Below are positions 1-12,433 of a stretch of 64,000 nt of DNA, piece by piece. The DNA comes from Zygnema cylindricum. Taxonomy: Eukaryota; Streptophyta; Zygnematophyceae; Zygnematales; Zygnemataceae. The notes under the pieces were generated by a model. The model ran no database searches. It worked only from the letters and a program-made list of their open reading frames with translations, and was not told where the DNA came from. The DNA is taken from the NCBI GenBank assembly GCA_037447655.1, contig JBBHKE010002632.1, forward strand, positions 496,477 through 560,476, read 5' to 3'. A program made the translations under genes and the position numbers. The number at the start of each line of letters is the position of its first letter. Position 1 is the stretch's first letter.

Positions 1-600
1 GTTCGAAAATTTTACGCCACATCATCATTTCGTTGACATAAGAATACAAAAGTGTAATATTTTCATTTCATAGAAAATCCGAAAAATTCTTTGACTTCCC
101 TTTACAAGTGTGAAATAGACTTCATCCTCAAAGCTAGTTGTAAATAAACCTCTTCTAGTTCTTGTCACAAAATCCATAATTATCTAAAACAACTATAGAG
201 ATCAGATTGAAGTTTAGCTAAGGAATATAGAAAATATCTGAAAAAGTTACAATTGATACCTTTCCATCCTCTAGAACCTTAAGATCCACTGACCTTACCT
301 TGATCCCTTAAGTATCTTACCTTGATCCCTTAGGGATTTTTCAGAGTTTTGGAAATAACCTATTCTCTCTTCACATATGCATAGATGCCCTTAAATCAAT
401 AATCGTTCCATCCATGTTTCTTTCATACATCATCCAACCATCCATGTTTCTTTCATACATTAGAGGCACACTTTTGCCTATTTAGAAGCTTTGTCTCTAT
501 TGTCTTTTTCTCTAGCTTTTTATTGAGTAAGAGCTCCTCAATCTTTTCATCTAGTATCTCTTTCTCATCTTCTTGATCTCCATTCACTTGTGTCGCTACA
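1..600 (-). pseudogene. Ty1/copia gag-protease remnant
   Basis: Read on the minus strand, about 480 down to 340 matches the gag-protease junction of the copia element at 4614-4740. It has the same AGGCAAAAGTGTGCCT stretch, then a degenerate protease motif readable as I-D-L-R-A-S-M-H-M (canonical D-S-G-A-S-x-H-M), then the same run of conserved bases. Frames are broken by stops. The Gly of the active-site triplet reads as Arg, so the protease would be dead. A 30-bp tandem duplication (408-460) interrupts it. The fragment runs off the left edge. Confidence 0.5.
408..460. repeat. Two tandem copies of a 30-bp unit
   Basis: CCATCCATGTTTCTTTCATA occurs at 408-427 and 438-457, period 30. It lies in the copia protease region and looks like a local slippage duplication. 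Confidence 0.85.
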
Positions 601-2580
601 ATGCCATTATTTTCCTAGAACCAAAAGCACCACGACCAAACAAATCTTCAACAATCCCTAAGAGGAGATCACCAAACACAAAAATATATCAAACAAATAT
701 TGCAATGGGAGGAGAAGTGCGAGCTCACTAGAAGGGGCATGGAGAAACACCTTTTGAAAAGAGAAAAAGCCACCTAAAAATCAGTGTGGCTAGGAAGGTC
801 GTATTCATGTGACAAATTTTTATACTTAACAAAATTAAGATATCGGGTCACAAAATTATCATAGCTATGTAGGCCATTAAACAAGTTATCCCTTCCAATA
901 GGGGAGGCGGTTGAAACCCAAGAGGGGGATTAAACGAAAGAGGAATATCATGAGGTGACCAAATAACAAACTTCAATGGTTAATTGAAAGATTGAGTTTC
1001 GCAAAACAATCTCTAAAAAGAATATAAACGGCCATAACATATTATAAAAGGGCAACGATATGGGTATCCTCTTCAGCTAAAGGGAAGAGGTAGGAAGGGA
1101 AAGTGAAAACGAAAGCGTGGAAGGTTTGGTAATAAGAAAGGGCAAAAACAATTCCTTAAAGAGGGTTGCCTAAAAGATTGCATGTCGTAAAGGAAAAAAA
1201 AACCAAATCACTATCATATGAGAATCGATGTTATACCCCTCTCGCGATAATAGGGTGGATTCCCCATTAAGTTTGGTGATAGCCACGGAGTGAACCACCG
1301 CTAGAAGATCAAAATTTTGAGGGAAAACAATTCCATTAGAAATAAGGGTACATAATTGAGAGAGCATATCAAACTTGAGTGCCCAATTGAAGGAGCAAAA
1401 CATTGTGAATTAGCTAGTGCTTGATGGAACTTGTGTAGAAAGGTGATGAGAATTGGATCAACATAATACAAAGGATAAAAGGTGTGGATAAAAAAGGAAA
1501 AACGAGTAGGTGACGACAGGATGATACGGTTAAAACACCGCAACTGTCGCTTAAGACCTAAGAGAAGTGGTGAATAGTGGGAGGGCTCAATATGCTCTAG
1601 ATAGCGTGCTAACAAAAGCTAAACGAAGAGCTAGAAGATAAGACAAACATACATCCGAATGCCTAGATGGAATACGAGGTTTGAGGGAAGCATAGCCACA
1701 AAATCCCTATAGAGCGTAATTGATCTTATCCTAAATAAAACTTGGACAACGAGCCATAGTCTCTCGAGCATCCCAACCACCATATAACTTCGTAAGACAA
1801 GGACCCAAAATAAAACGCGATAAAGGGGTGAGAAGCTTTGTTTATTTAATATAAAAAAATGATAAAAAGAGATGGAGAGCCTCATGTCCAAGCATCCGCG
1901 CAACCATAGGAATACAAGTGCTTAATCATGGAATTGGAGATCTTAAATCATCAAATCTAGATCATGAAAAAATCCCACTCACCGTCCACATAGCCGAAAA
2001 AAATTGTAGTGGAAGGCAACGGAGGAAACGGAGTAAATAAAGGAAAAATGGGAGAGGAGAGAAGTAAATAATGTCGTTTCTCTTTGTGTTATTAGTGTTT
2101 TTTGAACCCTCCCTATAATGTATTTATTGTTTTTTCCTCTAGTTTTGTTAATTTTGGGGAGAAGGTAGGAGGAGACACGAGATGATGCTACCACAAAAGT
2201 CCACTAAAAACGCTTGGTGCCGAACATTAGAGAGATGTCTTAGGAGGAAATTTTGGTTGTTGCGGAATGGATATGGGGAAAATATGTGTGCCCGAAGAGA
2301 AATCACAGATGCCGCCAACAAAGAAGAAAGAGTGATATAGGGGGGAGAAGGGTAGAGAGGAGTCGAGTTGTCATTGCCAAGTGGGTGTTGTCGCTACTTT
2401 TCAAAATGTGACGATGTCCATGTTGGGGAGTAGCGTCGACACTCTTACGGAAAGTGTAGAGGATATTAATGTTGCTTATTACTTGAAAGGTGAGCGTGGG
2501 GAGGATAGCAAGGCCGTATTAAAAAGTAGGCTCTAGTTTCTATTCTAAATGGTACTCTAAGTCTAAATACTTATTGCACT
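600..2580. other. No recognisable gene
   Basis: Only short, stop-interrupted frames are present. Minus-strand frames at 1631-1903 and 1301-1615 are hydrophobic and read like decayed coding sequence, but I recognise no family. Probably old transposon debris. Confidence 0.5.
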
Positions 2581-2589
2581 CAAAGAGAC

Positions 2590-2790
2590 TTAGACAGCCA
2601 TGGCTCCCTTTAAGCAACCACTGAGAAAGACCGAGGAAGCAGGTAGTTAAGTCTCTACCAAAAAGATATATGACTTGCCCTGGATTTGATCGTGGTCCTA
2701 CAAAGTCACCACCACTCAAACAGTGGTCCGGCTTATGGTCCTACAAAGTCACCACCGCTCAAACAATCATCCAGCTTATCCACCCAGTCA
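2590..2790 (-). repeat. Possible tRNA-derived SINE copy 1
   Basis: On the minus strand a B-box-like GATCAAATCC (2682-2691) is followed about 80 bp on by AGCCATGG (2596-2603). The same order and spacing recur at 12198-12372 and 54023-54175. A tandem duplication of about 45 bp containing GGTCCTACAAAGTCACCACC (2693 and 2738) lies in the tRNA-like part. No full cloverleaf is visible. Family membership is inferred from shared layout. Confidence 0.3.
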
Positions 2791-2959
2791 TAGAAGAATC
2801 GTTGCATTAATGGGATGTGATAATTATATAAATAGTAACACGGCGGCTATTTCATGTAACTGAACAAATTGGCAAAGAGGCGCATGTAAATCAACGGAAT
2901 ACAAGATCATGCACGAACGCGAATCGAACTGTGTAAATACATTGATCTGACTATGGTTA

Positions 2960-3610
2960 TTGCAACCGCTAACTCAAAATGACCTTATGGTTTCTTTCGA
3001 AGACAAAGTCATGTGATGCCACGTGGCATCATATAATTGGACACTGGAGAAGATGGGAGGAGGAACCATGGCTTGCGAGACAACAAACATCATTTGGAAA
3101 GAACATGTCGTACAATGGTCGTACAAGAAGTACATCGGCCATTATACCTTCTTCTACTGTACAATATATCGATTGGTTTAGGGTTTAGTAGAAATAACCT
3201 ATGAGCTATTAGTCTAAGGTTTAGTAGAAGGTAGCTATGAGTAGGCATATTAGAGATTAAGTGGTTTTCATATGTCTCTCTCTCAAAGACCTTTTGTATA
3301 AATAGGACATCTTTGGCCAACCTTAACTAACTGCTCAAGAGAGAAAATTGAACAATCTTTTTTTGTTTAGCTCAAGTAAGTTGTGCCCTCACATGGGTGA
3401 GGGCCGTCAAAAATATTGTGTGCCAAGGTGGTAATTTTTCATTAACAAAGAGAAAAGGGAAATGTTTTCCTAAAGGCTAGTAGTAAGCAAAAAACATTGT
3501 GTGCTAATGGAGGCCACAATACTGGAAACATTTTGTGCTAATGGAGGCCACAATATTACAAGTTATAGACCCACCCTCTAATATGCCCATTTTTGGTGGA
3601 AGAGGGTTCA
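2960..3610 (+). mobile_element. 5' LTR and leader of decayed copia element A
   Basis: About 650 bp precede the gag remnant. They share an ordered set of motifs with the sequences before gag at 13445-13740 and with 54700-54985: CATCTTTGGCCA, TAACT(A)ACTGCTCA, TTGTGTGCCAAGGTGG, and a CCCATTTT(T/C) box just before gag. Exact ends were not determined and no intact TG...CA pair was identified. Confidence 0.45.
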
Positions 3611-3621
3611 TCTATTGGGAG

Positions 3622-5432
3622 ATAATGATGCAAGGTGCTTTGTTCAAAAGATACTTATGGAGGATTACATACAGACATGTGAGACGTCCGTCATGAAGTC
3701 TAAAAGTGCGACCAGTTTATGAGGAATTCCTTTTCTTGGAGGATCAATAACATTTAAATTAACCACCGAGGAGGAAAATGATAATAGTGCAAGCATCGTC
3801 TTAGAAAAAGGAAAAAAAAAGTCAACACTAATAGCTACGACACCTGTTTTTGCATCAAACCAACCAAAAACACACGAAATGGATGCTAACACCAAAGACT
3901 ACAAAAATATGGTTGCAAAACATTTCATTCGCTAGCACATCACTCAACAAATTGCACCCCCCCTCTTTAATGTCACTAGAAAAAAACATTAAGCTTTTGT
4001 ATATAAATGAGAAAAGATATTAGAATTTTGTAATAACCTAGCTAGGCTGTTTATGGAACTTGAAACAGCGGGAAAGGAGGAAACATAAAAGGAAAAAGTG
4101 AATACTCTGAAATGAAACTGCTGGAAGATAATGAGAATATTGTGAATAGAGTTCAAGATCTGCCAGATGATTCGTGGGTTCTGGAATTCATTAGTAGGAA
4201 TGATCCTAGTACGTGAGAATACAATAGAGATTTAGAGGGGAGGAAAAGGTATTTAAGCCTTGGCAACAAGAACAAATTCAAGGAACATGGAAAATAAAAA
4301 ACCATACATAGATTTCGGGGGACAAGATTGTGGAGTTTATACAGATGGATCAGCAAAAGGTCCTCCCAAAAAAGTGTGTCATTTGTGCAAAAAGCTCGGA
4401 CATTATGTGGCTGTTATTCTATGGTGTAGTGTAACGGATTGTCAAAACTAAAGAAAAATGGTAGTCAAATAATTTTAAACCCTGGAGGAAAGAAAAAAGC
4501 TATTAACGCACAAAAGTTTGATAGGATGAGATGGAGGAGCTTGATGAGGAGGTCGAAGATCGTCTCTTAAACGAACACTTAGAGAATAAGTTGACGTAAT
4601 CGAAGATTTTAAGAAGGCAAAAGTGTGCCTTCGCATGTATGAACGAGTTTCTTGAGGATGGTTGGATTAGAGATTTAGGTGCTTCCATGCATACGTGCAA
4701 AGAGAACAGGTGGTTTGCCAAACTTAGGAAAATCCATCAGTTGAGATAGACTACGGGGATGGGAAAGTTGTGACCACAAGCTTAGTACAATCTATAGATC
4801 TAAAAGTTTAAGTAGAGGGACAAGTGTCTATAGTCACTCTGTCAGATGTCCTCTACATACCTCAGCTTAACAAAAATTTGATATCCACCTCTTTACTAGC
4901 TGATGAAGATTTTGAGACAAACACCAACAAACACCAAAAAGGAAATCTTTACAACTAGCTTTGAGATTACTATCTATTTAACTGGTGTGAATGGAATCGG
5001 GGAATGTTCAAACTATTTTACCGCGGCGAATGGAATCAGGGAATGTGTTGACTGATCTTTAGTAAAGAAAAGAAAGGGCACTCGTATGCTTGTCCAAATG
5101 AAATAATGATATGGTGTAAAAAACTTGGGCATGTCAATTCAGAAAAATTAAAAGAAATGAAAAAAAATGGAGTGATAGAGGGAATGAATTTTGGGGATGA
5201 AGAGCTTTTGGGAGATTTTATTGGATGTCCCTAGGGAAAGATACACAAACTACCTTTTCCTAAATCACCATCCTATAGGGGAGAGAATATACTAGACTAA
5301 GTTCAAGGTGACATAGGGGGGCCAGCTATAGTTCCATCACGTGGATGGAAAATATATATAGTGACAAATACAGATGACATGTCCAGATACTATAGAGTAT
5401 TTTATATTACATATGAATCTGAGGATGCATAT
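3622..5432 (+). pseudogene. Ty1/copia gag, protease and integrase start (element A)
   Basis: Decayed copia polyprotein. The gag start at about 3625 aligns by eye with the cleaner gag at 13742. A zinc-knuckle relic C-x2-C-x4-H lies at about 4377-4430. The protease site reads D-L-G-A-S-M-H-T near 4670. A GAG-pre-integrase stretch W-C-K-K-L-G-H-V-N (about 5112) leads to the integrase core, with G-D-I-G-G-P and N-T-D-D-M-S-R-Y-Y-R-V. Several stops and frameshifts separate these pieces, so no protein could be made. The integrase is split by the insertion at 5433-6421 and resumes at 6428. Confidence 0.7.
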
Positions 5433-6421
5433 GTAATAGAATCTCCTACCTCTCAGAAAATACCATTACTACATCTTATTTCAACCACACATTCCACATA
5501 TTCCGCTCATTAGAAAAATACACATTCACATTGGAAAGCACTCACATAAAGAAATAAATTTTAAATTAGAAGAAACTTCTATCCACATAACATTAGCTTG
5601 GCCTCTTCTCTTGCCCTCGTGGCTCAACCCTTCTTATTAAAGTATTTCCACTGCCCTCCACTCTTAAATAAATCTATCTTTTAACTACTAAAGCACTACT
5701 TAGTTTGTAAGAGATTTTAGTGCAAAAATGCCATTGCTCCAATTTGGTATTATTCCCTCAGGACCAAGATCAATCAGAACTTTCACAAACATTTCCAAAG
5801 GGAAAAAATGTCTACTCTCCTCTTAGATTTCAATATTTATCTACATTGCCCTAGACTTGCCAAGCCAAAGTCAACGCTCTGTTGAAAAGGTTTTACATGG
5901 GCCAATCATTGATCAACAAGGACTCGAATTGACCAATGCAAAAATGTGCAAAATCTCTTACTAACTACGTAGCATTTATAACCAATCAAATGCTATGTTT
6001 CACTGCGTAACAATTACGCGCAAAAGTGAGTGCCAAACGAAAAGCGACTTTGCATGAACGTGCGTCTCAAATTTCGCACATGAAACTTTCTACAAAATTC
6101 CATAAAGTGAAAGTGACGTTTCGTAATAAAAATTGTACAAAAGAAACCATCGTGCGTACAAAACAAAATATTGATTTCGTTTGGTACTTTATAAACGTAT
6201 GCCTTAAATTCCGCGGCTAGTTTGACCCTTAACTTGTAACAATGAACACCTATTCGTTATTTTGACCATGCGTTGTTGCCTAAATACACCAATTGCTATA
6301 TCTTTTAAAATACAACTCCAAATCGTGCGATTCTTTTGCAGACGTCTAAAATTTAAAACCCTATATTCGTTACTCTTTAATACCCATTTACGCACAAGTT
6401 CCATCCAGTATTACTGTTAGA
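5433..6421. mobile_element. About 990-bp insertion in copia A integrase, GCATAT target duplication
   Basis: GCATAT occurs at 5427-5432 and again at 6422-6427. Removing the intervening 989 bp restores the integrase sequence as it stands, uninterrupted, in copia B (minus strand near 11985). The inserted DNA has no convincing coding frame and its ends do not form an obvious long inverted repeat. Superfamily unknown; a non-autonomous DNA element is the likeliest reading. Confidence 0.6.
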
Positions 6422-6427
6422 GCATAT

Positions 6428-7470
6428 AACTTTATAGAATATAAGGCATGGAGTGAAAAATTACATGGAACTCTTTTAAAGGGAATAAGAAGTGATAATG
6501 GAGGATAATATATATCAAATCAGTTTGAGGAATATTTGAGAATAGGAGTTCAACACCAGAAAACTGTTCGAAAATAACCCGAAACAAAATGGAGTGGTTA
6601 AAAGGTTGAATAGAACTCTTAGTGACAGTGTAAGGTTTATGCTAAATGATAAAATGATAGGAAGTCGCTTTTGGGCTGAAGATATTAAATGTGCAAACTA
6701 TCTCAAAAACAGAGTTTTAACATCTGTAAAAAACCATACACCATATGAGAGATGGACAGTTAGAAAAATAGATCTGTCTAATTTAAAAGTCTTATTAGTT
6801 AGGTGTATAGTTTAATTACTGACAAGGCAAACTAGACAGTAGATCAAGAGGGAAACCCGGTTATATAATAGGATATGATAATAATGTAAAGGGGTAAAGA
6901 GCAAATGACCTTGCAAAACGACATAATTATGGTAAAACATGTTCTAGTGATGGATGAGGGAAAATTTGTAGATCCCTTCAAATATACCAAAGTAATAAAA
7001 ATCAAAATTGAAGGTGATCTGGAGAAAAATACAGAAACTCCTCCTCCATTTGAGACTTAAAAAGAAAAATAACAAATTTTTGACAATGTTTTTTTGACAA
7101 AAACAAGAATATGAGATGAAGGAGAAGCACAAATAGATCCCACATATAGAGGAGAACAAGAGAACGAAAGAATAGATCCGAGGATTCCCTTTATACCAGC
7201 TTCAAATTTTGAGGGAGGAAGAAGGTGCAGAAAGAGGATTGAAATAAGGCAACTCATTAGCAAGATCACCAAGTTGTATCACCCTAACGAGTTGCAAACA
7301 TGTGTAGAATCAATTAACAACTCAGAAGGCGACACATGGGTGACTATTGTTAACGAGGAGATGGCCTCAATCATAGAGGAAAATACTTTTGAGCTGGTGA
7401 AAACCTATCTGATGTAAGTGGATTTGTAATCAGATTTTGTTACTATCTGCAAACAACATTATAAAGAATC
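6428..7470 (+). pseudogene. Ty1/copia integrase end and RT start (element A, continued)
   Basis: The integrase resumes with I-R-S-D-N-G-G (6487 on), then N-R-T-L-S-D-S-V-R-F-M-L and F-W-A-E-D-I-K-C-A-N-Y-L-K-N-R, both typical copia integrase blocks. A linker rich in acidic and basic residues follows, then the start of the RT domain (E-E-M-A-S-I-I-E-E-N-T-F-E-L near 7358). The match is lost after about 7470, so most of RT and all of RNase H are missing. Stops at several points make it a pseudogene. Confidence 0.65.
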
Positions 7471-7530
7471 TTGGCCATATGCTCCAAAGATAAGAAAGAT
7501 AATAATGACACTGGAAATTCATCCACCACA

Positions 7531-7590
7531 AAAATTTGTGTAACTACCTAGGATCCTCGTAGAGGCACATCGCTAGTTACACAAAATTTT
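7531..7590. repeat. Near-perfect hairpin
   Basis: AAAATTTGTGTAACTA (7531-7546) is inverted at 7574-7590 with one extra base, leaving a 27-nt loop. Stem about 16 bp. It sits at the point where copia A homology stops. Confidence 0.75.
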
Positions 7591-7599
7591 GAGCAGCAT

Positions 7600-8990
7600 C
7601 ATATTAGATATTGAGTATATGTGTCAAGATGGCAACCAATAAAATAATAAAAATGCACATGACATATACATTCAAAAATACAACCAAAATTACAAAAGTA
7701 ATCTTGTAACCAAATTTCATCACGTTTTTTTTGTAAATACCCATTTGTCACACTACTTGTGGTAACGCTCATTCGTTACACACAAAAATACGAACCCCTA
7801 AAACAAAAGTTGGCGTTTGAGAAGACGTCTGCTTATACTACAAAAATTGTGTTGTACAAAAGCCTAGTTTGCAGAAACATGGTATGCATATCAAGGTTTC
7901 AAGTTGAAGTTGGTCTTTGTGAAAAATATTTGACAATTTTTAATGTAAGATTTTCTCTTAAGTGGGACCAATCAATTTCAAACACGTAGATTATATAAAA
8001 GAAGTTAATCCATATATATATTTTTTGCTTACTTATCGGACTATAGTGACAGTGAAATTATGTGGGCACCATAGCCTCCCACAAAATGCACAACTACTCC
8101 TCCACTACTAGATACAACCAACATCCCAACAGGTTTAAACTATTTCTTCCACTCTGGCAAACAATGATCGTGATCAACCTCACCCACATGAGGAAAATAC
8201 TCACCATAGGTTAACGTAAATAGAATATCCAAATTTGCTCCCCTCAGACGTTACTTATGGATGTTTAAAGACAATGGATTTATACAAATGGCCTCTAAGA
8301 GAGAGGGCTTCCTGAAATCTGTGTAAGTCCTAACAACTACTCACAACCCCTTTCTACTACACCCTAGGCCAATCAAATAAGTGAAGCGTACAAAAACATA
8401 TATACAAGGTACAATCTACTCCTAAGTCGCCATACTTTTTGTACAGATCTGTATGACACCACTCGTTGCCTATCACGTGGCACAAATGATGCCATGGTTA
8501 TTTCCGTTTCTTCTTTAGCATCTTGTACGATGGTGCCACATGTCAAATCGTGGTGAGTTCGGCATAAGCCGCCAAAAAGACCATTTCGCGTAGTTGGTTG
8601 CAATGTGAGCTGTGATAGCATTTTTGTTTGAATTCGCGTCCTTTCATTTGTGCAGCTCACTAAATATTATGTGTGCGCGCATGTTTCATTCAGTTTTATG
8701 TCATGACGTCGTTTCGGGCCATTTGATTGATTTTTCTGTTGTAGGTTTAATTCAAGTAATATTCGCGCGCGGTACCCGCAACGTCTCTTCATCATTAGTT
8801 GGATAAAGATGCAGACTAGGTCGAATATGTTAGATCCGTAGGTGCGTGGATGAAATCACGGTCACTCTAACCCTTTTGGCAATGGGTCCTCTTATATCTT
8901 TTTTTTTTCCTTCCTTCATCATCTTGACAGCCAAAGCGGCAACCATGGAGCTGTTGGTCTTTTTTTCTTACTACTCTATAGATAGGAGAT
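7600..8990. other. No recognisable gene
   Basis: Only short frames without recognisable motifs. The 3' LTR of copia B could lie here but I could not define it. Confidence 0.5.
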
Positions 8991-9229
8991 AAAAAATGAG
9001 ACACAAATTAGTCACCTTTTATCATTATTCCCGTTAATTCTCAGCCACTTTTGAATTCTAGCCCACATTCTTATGTGCAATAAATTAATTTAGAGAAAAG
9101 ACGAATTTTGTAATCATGTCAGCAATCCTATGCCAATCACGTTTATACACCAATTGGATTATCTTATTCTACTTTCTCTCACAAAGCTTAGTCTAATATC
9201 CATGTGTTTAGCTTTGAATCGATATTTTG

Positions 9230-10211
9230 AGTTTGTGCAATTAGATTTGCAGCTTGATTATCATAAATGATTTTGATTACCACTATTCAATAATATTAGC
9301 TTTTGAAGCAAAGATTTTACCCACATTAATTTTTTAACAGCTGCACAGGAGGTCATATATTTAGCCTCAATTGAAAATTGAGCAACTACTTTTTGTTGCT
9401 TACTACTCCAATAGCAAGCACCAGATCCTATTTGCAAAACATAACTAGAAGTGGATCTTCTCATAGGTATATCCCCATAATTAGCATCACTCGAAGTTGT
9501 GATGTCAATGTCATTCCCCCCTAAATTCAACCATAAATCCCGAGTCCCCAGAAGAGATCTCATCACCCTCTTAGCTGCCTCCTAGTCTCTCTTTCTAAGA
9601 TTATTCAGACTCCTTTTGAGTATCCCAACTGCTCTACTATATCCGGTCAGGTACAATTTATAAAGTAAATCAAACTATCTACAATATGTCGGTAAGGAAT
9701 ATTCTCCATCAATTCCTTTTCTCCTAGACTCATGTTATAGTCTATAATAATCACACCTTCCTCAACATTTCTTTCATTGATTTTTTTCAACCCCATAGGA
9801 GTTGTACATCCATTAGCTTTGTCCATTTGGAATTATTGAAGCATGTTTTCTATCGCTTCCTTTTGAGTTAGTTTGATAATTTTATTTTCTTTGTCTCTTT
9901 CCATTTGTATTCCTAGTATGTCTTTTTCCTCACCTATATCTTTCATATCAAACCTACTTTTCAAATCCTTTTTCGGCCGATTAGTCTTCTCCAAAGACTA
10001 ATGTAAGACATGTAAATCGTCTACATAGATTGCAATAAAAATCACTCCACTTTCATCTTCAAAGAAGTAAATAGAGTGATTTGAGCTGATCCGAATGTAT
10101 CCCAAGGTAGTGAAGTACTCATCAAGCTTGATATTCTATTGACGTGGGGCTTGTTTCACTCCATATAGCAACTTGATCAACTTGCAAACTTGTTGTGTTG
10201 GAAGATCCATT
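9230..10211 (-). pseudogene. Ty1/copia RT and RNase H (element B)
   Basis: Minus strand. The RT block V-C-K-L-I-K-L-L-Y-G-V-K-Q-A-P-R-Q (about 10190-10140) is a copia hallmark. The catalytic Y-V-D-D-L lies at about 10033-10019. RNase H follows with R-R-S-T-S-S-Y-V, C-Y-W-S-S-K-Q-Q-K-V-V-A-Q and I-E-A-K-Y-M (9566-9261), which retains the acidic core. Frames are interrupted by stops. The upstream part of RT is cut off by an insertion (10212-11185). Confidence 0.75.
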
Positions 10212-11185
10212 TTTGTACGTGCGTGGGCATGTTTGTGTGCGTAAGTAATTACCGAAAGTGATGTGGTGGTTTGAATAGAGGTTCGAATGGATTTGAGGAT
10301 AGGGGGAGTAAATGTAAGGAAAACATTTAAGGGACTCATAGGATTTATTGAGTGGCGCGAACAAGAATTTGAAATGGACAGCGGATTGCAAAGTGATCCA
10401 ATTTGAAAGATTTTATTTGATTAAAACGTACGGAAATACAAATTAAGTGACGGAATTTTTTTTTACGTATTGATGTAATGTGTTGGTGAAATGAACGGCG
10501 CGGATCACTTGGGCAAAGCGATCTAATATGAATTGTTTGAAATATTCACCGCAGGTACAGAGCATCTTATTCGGCAAGTAGAAGTTAAAAAGTCAATCCC
10601 ATTAATTCGGCAAGTAGAAGTTAAAAAGTCAATCGCATTTATGGCGAAGGACACGGTTTTGGTACAATATGATTTGGAGAATAGGATTTTATTTCGACAA
10701 GTGGTTCGTGGTACATTTGGAGGGCAGACCATGCTCGTTGATATTTTGATGACGTATTATCTAGTGGACCTTACTTATGTGATGTGAGTTCACTATGTGG
10801 ATTTTTGTACAAATGATTAAGCAAGCTATCACTTAGCGGCTGGATTTTGTGGACATGTCAATCACACGATATATATTTTTGGACGTCCTGGATGTTTTTT
10901 TTTTAAGAATTCGGTGACTCACGTTGACTTACTTCTCATACGATTTTGTGTCCTTTGTAAATATTTGGAACAACAATGTTTTGTCATATGCGTATTACTA
11001 AATTGGTGATTATTAAGTCAATTTATATTTACGTGATCATTTAGGGTTTTGATAATTTAATTTGTGTGTGTTTCGTGTCATACTTGCATACAAGTGTACA
11101 CTTACGATTGATTCACTCTTAGATGTACACTTACGATTAGTTTAGTCTTAGTAGTAGGTTATTATGCTGAAATAGGACTCTGGGT
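10212..11185. mobile_element. Roughly 1-kb insertion splitting copia B RT
   Basis: Copia RT sequence stops at about 10212 and the upstream linker resumes at about 11186, so the intervening DNA is foreign. It is non-coding and contains a 36-bp tandem duplication (10571-10642, unit starting TCGGCAAGTAGAAG). Boundaries are approximate and I could not find a target duplication. Confidence 0.45.
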
Positions 11186-12110
11186 ATGTCCACATGTGCA
11201 ACTAGTATAGAGGGCATCCTTGAATTTCTTCTTTCCTTCTTTTTTTCTCCCCTATCTATAGACACCATTTGTGCTTCTCCTTCTTCTCTTATTTCAATTC
11301 TGTCAAATTTAAGTGTTCAAAAATCCGTTTTTTTTCTTTTAGAGTCTCAACTAGATCAAGTTTTTCTTCTTGAGTTGTCTCCTCAAGAGAAGCGTCTATC
11401 TTTTTTTCCTGATCACTTTCATTTCTGATTTCTATCACTTTGGTATATTTGAAAGGATATACAGATTTTCCTTCAACCTTCACTACAAGATGATTTACCA
11501 TAATTATGTCTTTCTTCTCAAGATCATATACTCTATACCCCTTTACATCATCATCGTATCCCATTAGATATTTCAGCTTCCATCTTGCATCTAGTTTTCA
11601 GTTTGCCTTGTGAGTAATAGACTATACACCTGACTACCAAAGACCTTTAAATGAGACAGATTTGGTTTTCTACAAGTCCATCTCTCACATGGTGTCACGT
11701 TTTTGACACCTGGAACTTTGTTTATGAGATAATTTTTATAGGTCATAGCTTCAGCCTACCAGCGTCTTCCTATCTTTTTATCATTAAGTATACACCTTGT
11801 TCTGTCACCAAGAGTTCTATTTAGCCTTTCAGCGACTTCATTCTCTCGAGGTTATTTGGAACATTTTTTGGTGCTGAATCCTTTTTGTTCTCAAATATTC
11901 CTCAAAGTGATTTGAGGTATATTCTCTTCCATTATCACTTCTTATTCTCTTATCGATGTAATATTTCACTCCATGCCTTATATTTTATAAAACGATATGT
12001 AGCCTTAGATTTATGTGTAAAAAAGTATACCGCAGAATACCCACACTAGTCATTTGTAATAGTCAACATATACCTTTTCCCACAAGGTGATGGAACTTTA
12101 GCTAGTGTTG
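11186..12110 (-). pseudogene. Ty1/copia integrase and RT-linker (element B, upstream half)
   Basis: Minus strand. The frame 11564-11289 begins with M-G-Y-D-D-D-V-K-G-Y-R-V-Y-D, the end of a copia integrase (G-Y-x-x-x-x-K-x-Y-R-V-Y-D). It continues into the same charged linker as element A (V-D-P-F-K-Y-T-K-V there, V-Y-P-F-K-Y-T-K-V here). Farther upstream (11570-12110) the integrase core is readable only in pieces. The sequence at about 11985 preserves the uninterrupted site that is split in element A. Confidence 0.65.
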
Positions 12111-12197
12111 AAAAATGGTATTTTATATTCTATCTCTTATAGTCTATTAGCTTACTACAGTCCTCATACTTGTTGTAGTCAGTGAGGCCTAGCACGC

Positions 12198-12372
12198 AGC
12201 CATGGTTGTGTTAAGCAACCATGGTTGTCTTTGAAGAGAAAGAGACAAGCATAGGAAGAAGGCGAAAAAGCCCCTTGCAAAATATAGATGCCAAGGATAG
12301 GATTTGACCCTATGACCTCTCGGATAATTGCCGGCGTAGCCCTTTTCCTTATCCATAAGGTCTTGGTAAATC
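12198..12372 (-). repeat. tRNA-derived SINE-like element copy 2
   Basis: Minus strand. A T-arm-like ATAGG-GTCAAAT-CCTAT (5-bp stem, B-box-like) lies near 12296-12312, preceded by TGGATAAGG resembling an A box. AGCCATGG lies about 100 bp on at 12198-12205. Best preserved of the three candidates. The tail carries a second AACCATGGTTG copy. Confidence 0.4.
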
Positions 12373-12433
12373 GATGCATACACCTTCTGTCGAAGAATTC
12401 ATCTAAGTACCGACTAACTATGTTCTTCGAAAT

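Noticed and set aside
1170-1903. Minus-strand hydrophobic frames as a membrane protein gene
   Set aside because: Short, in different frames, with no motif I could recognise.
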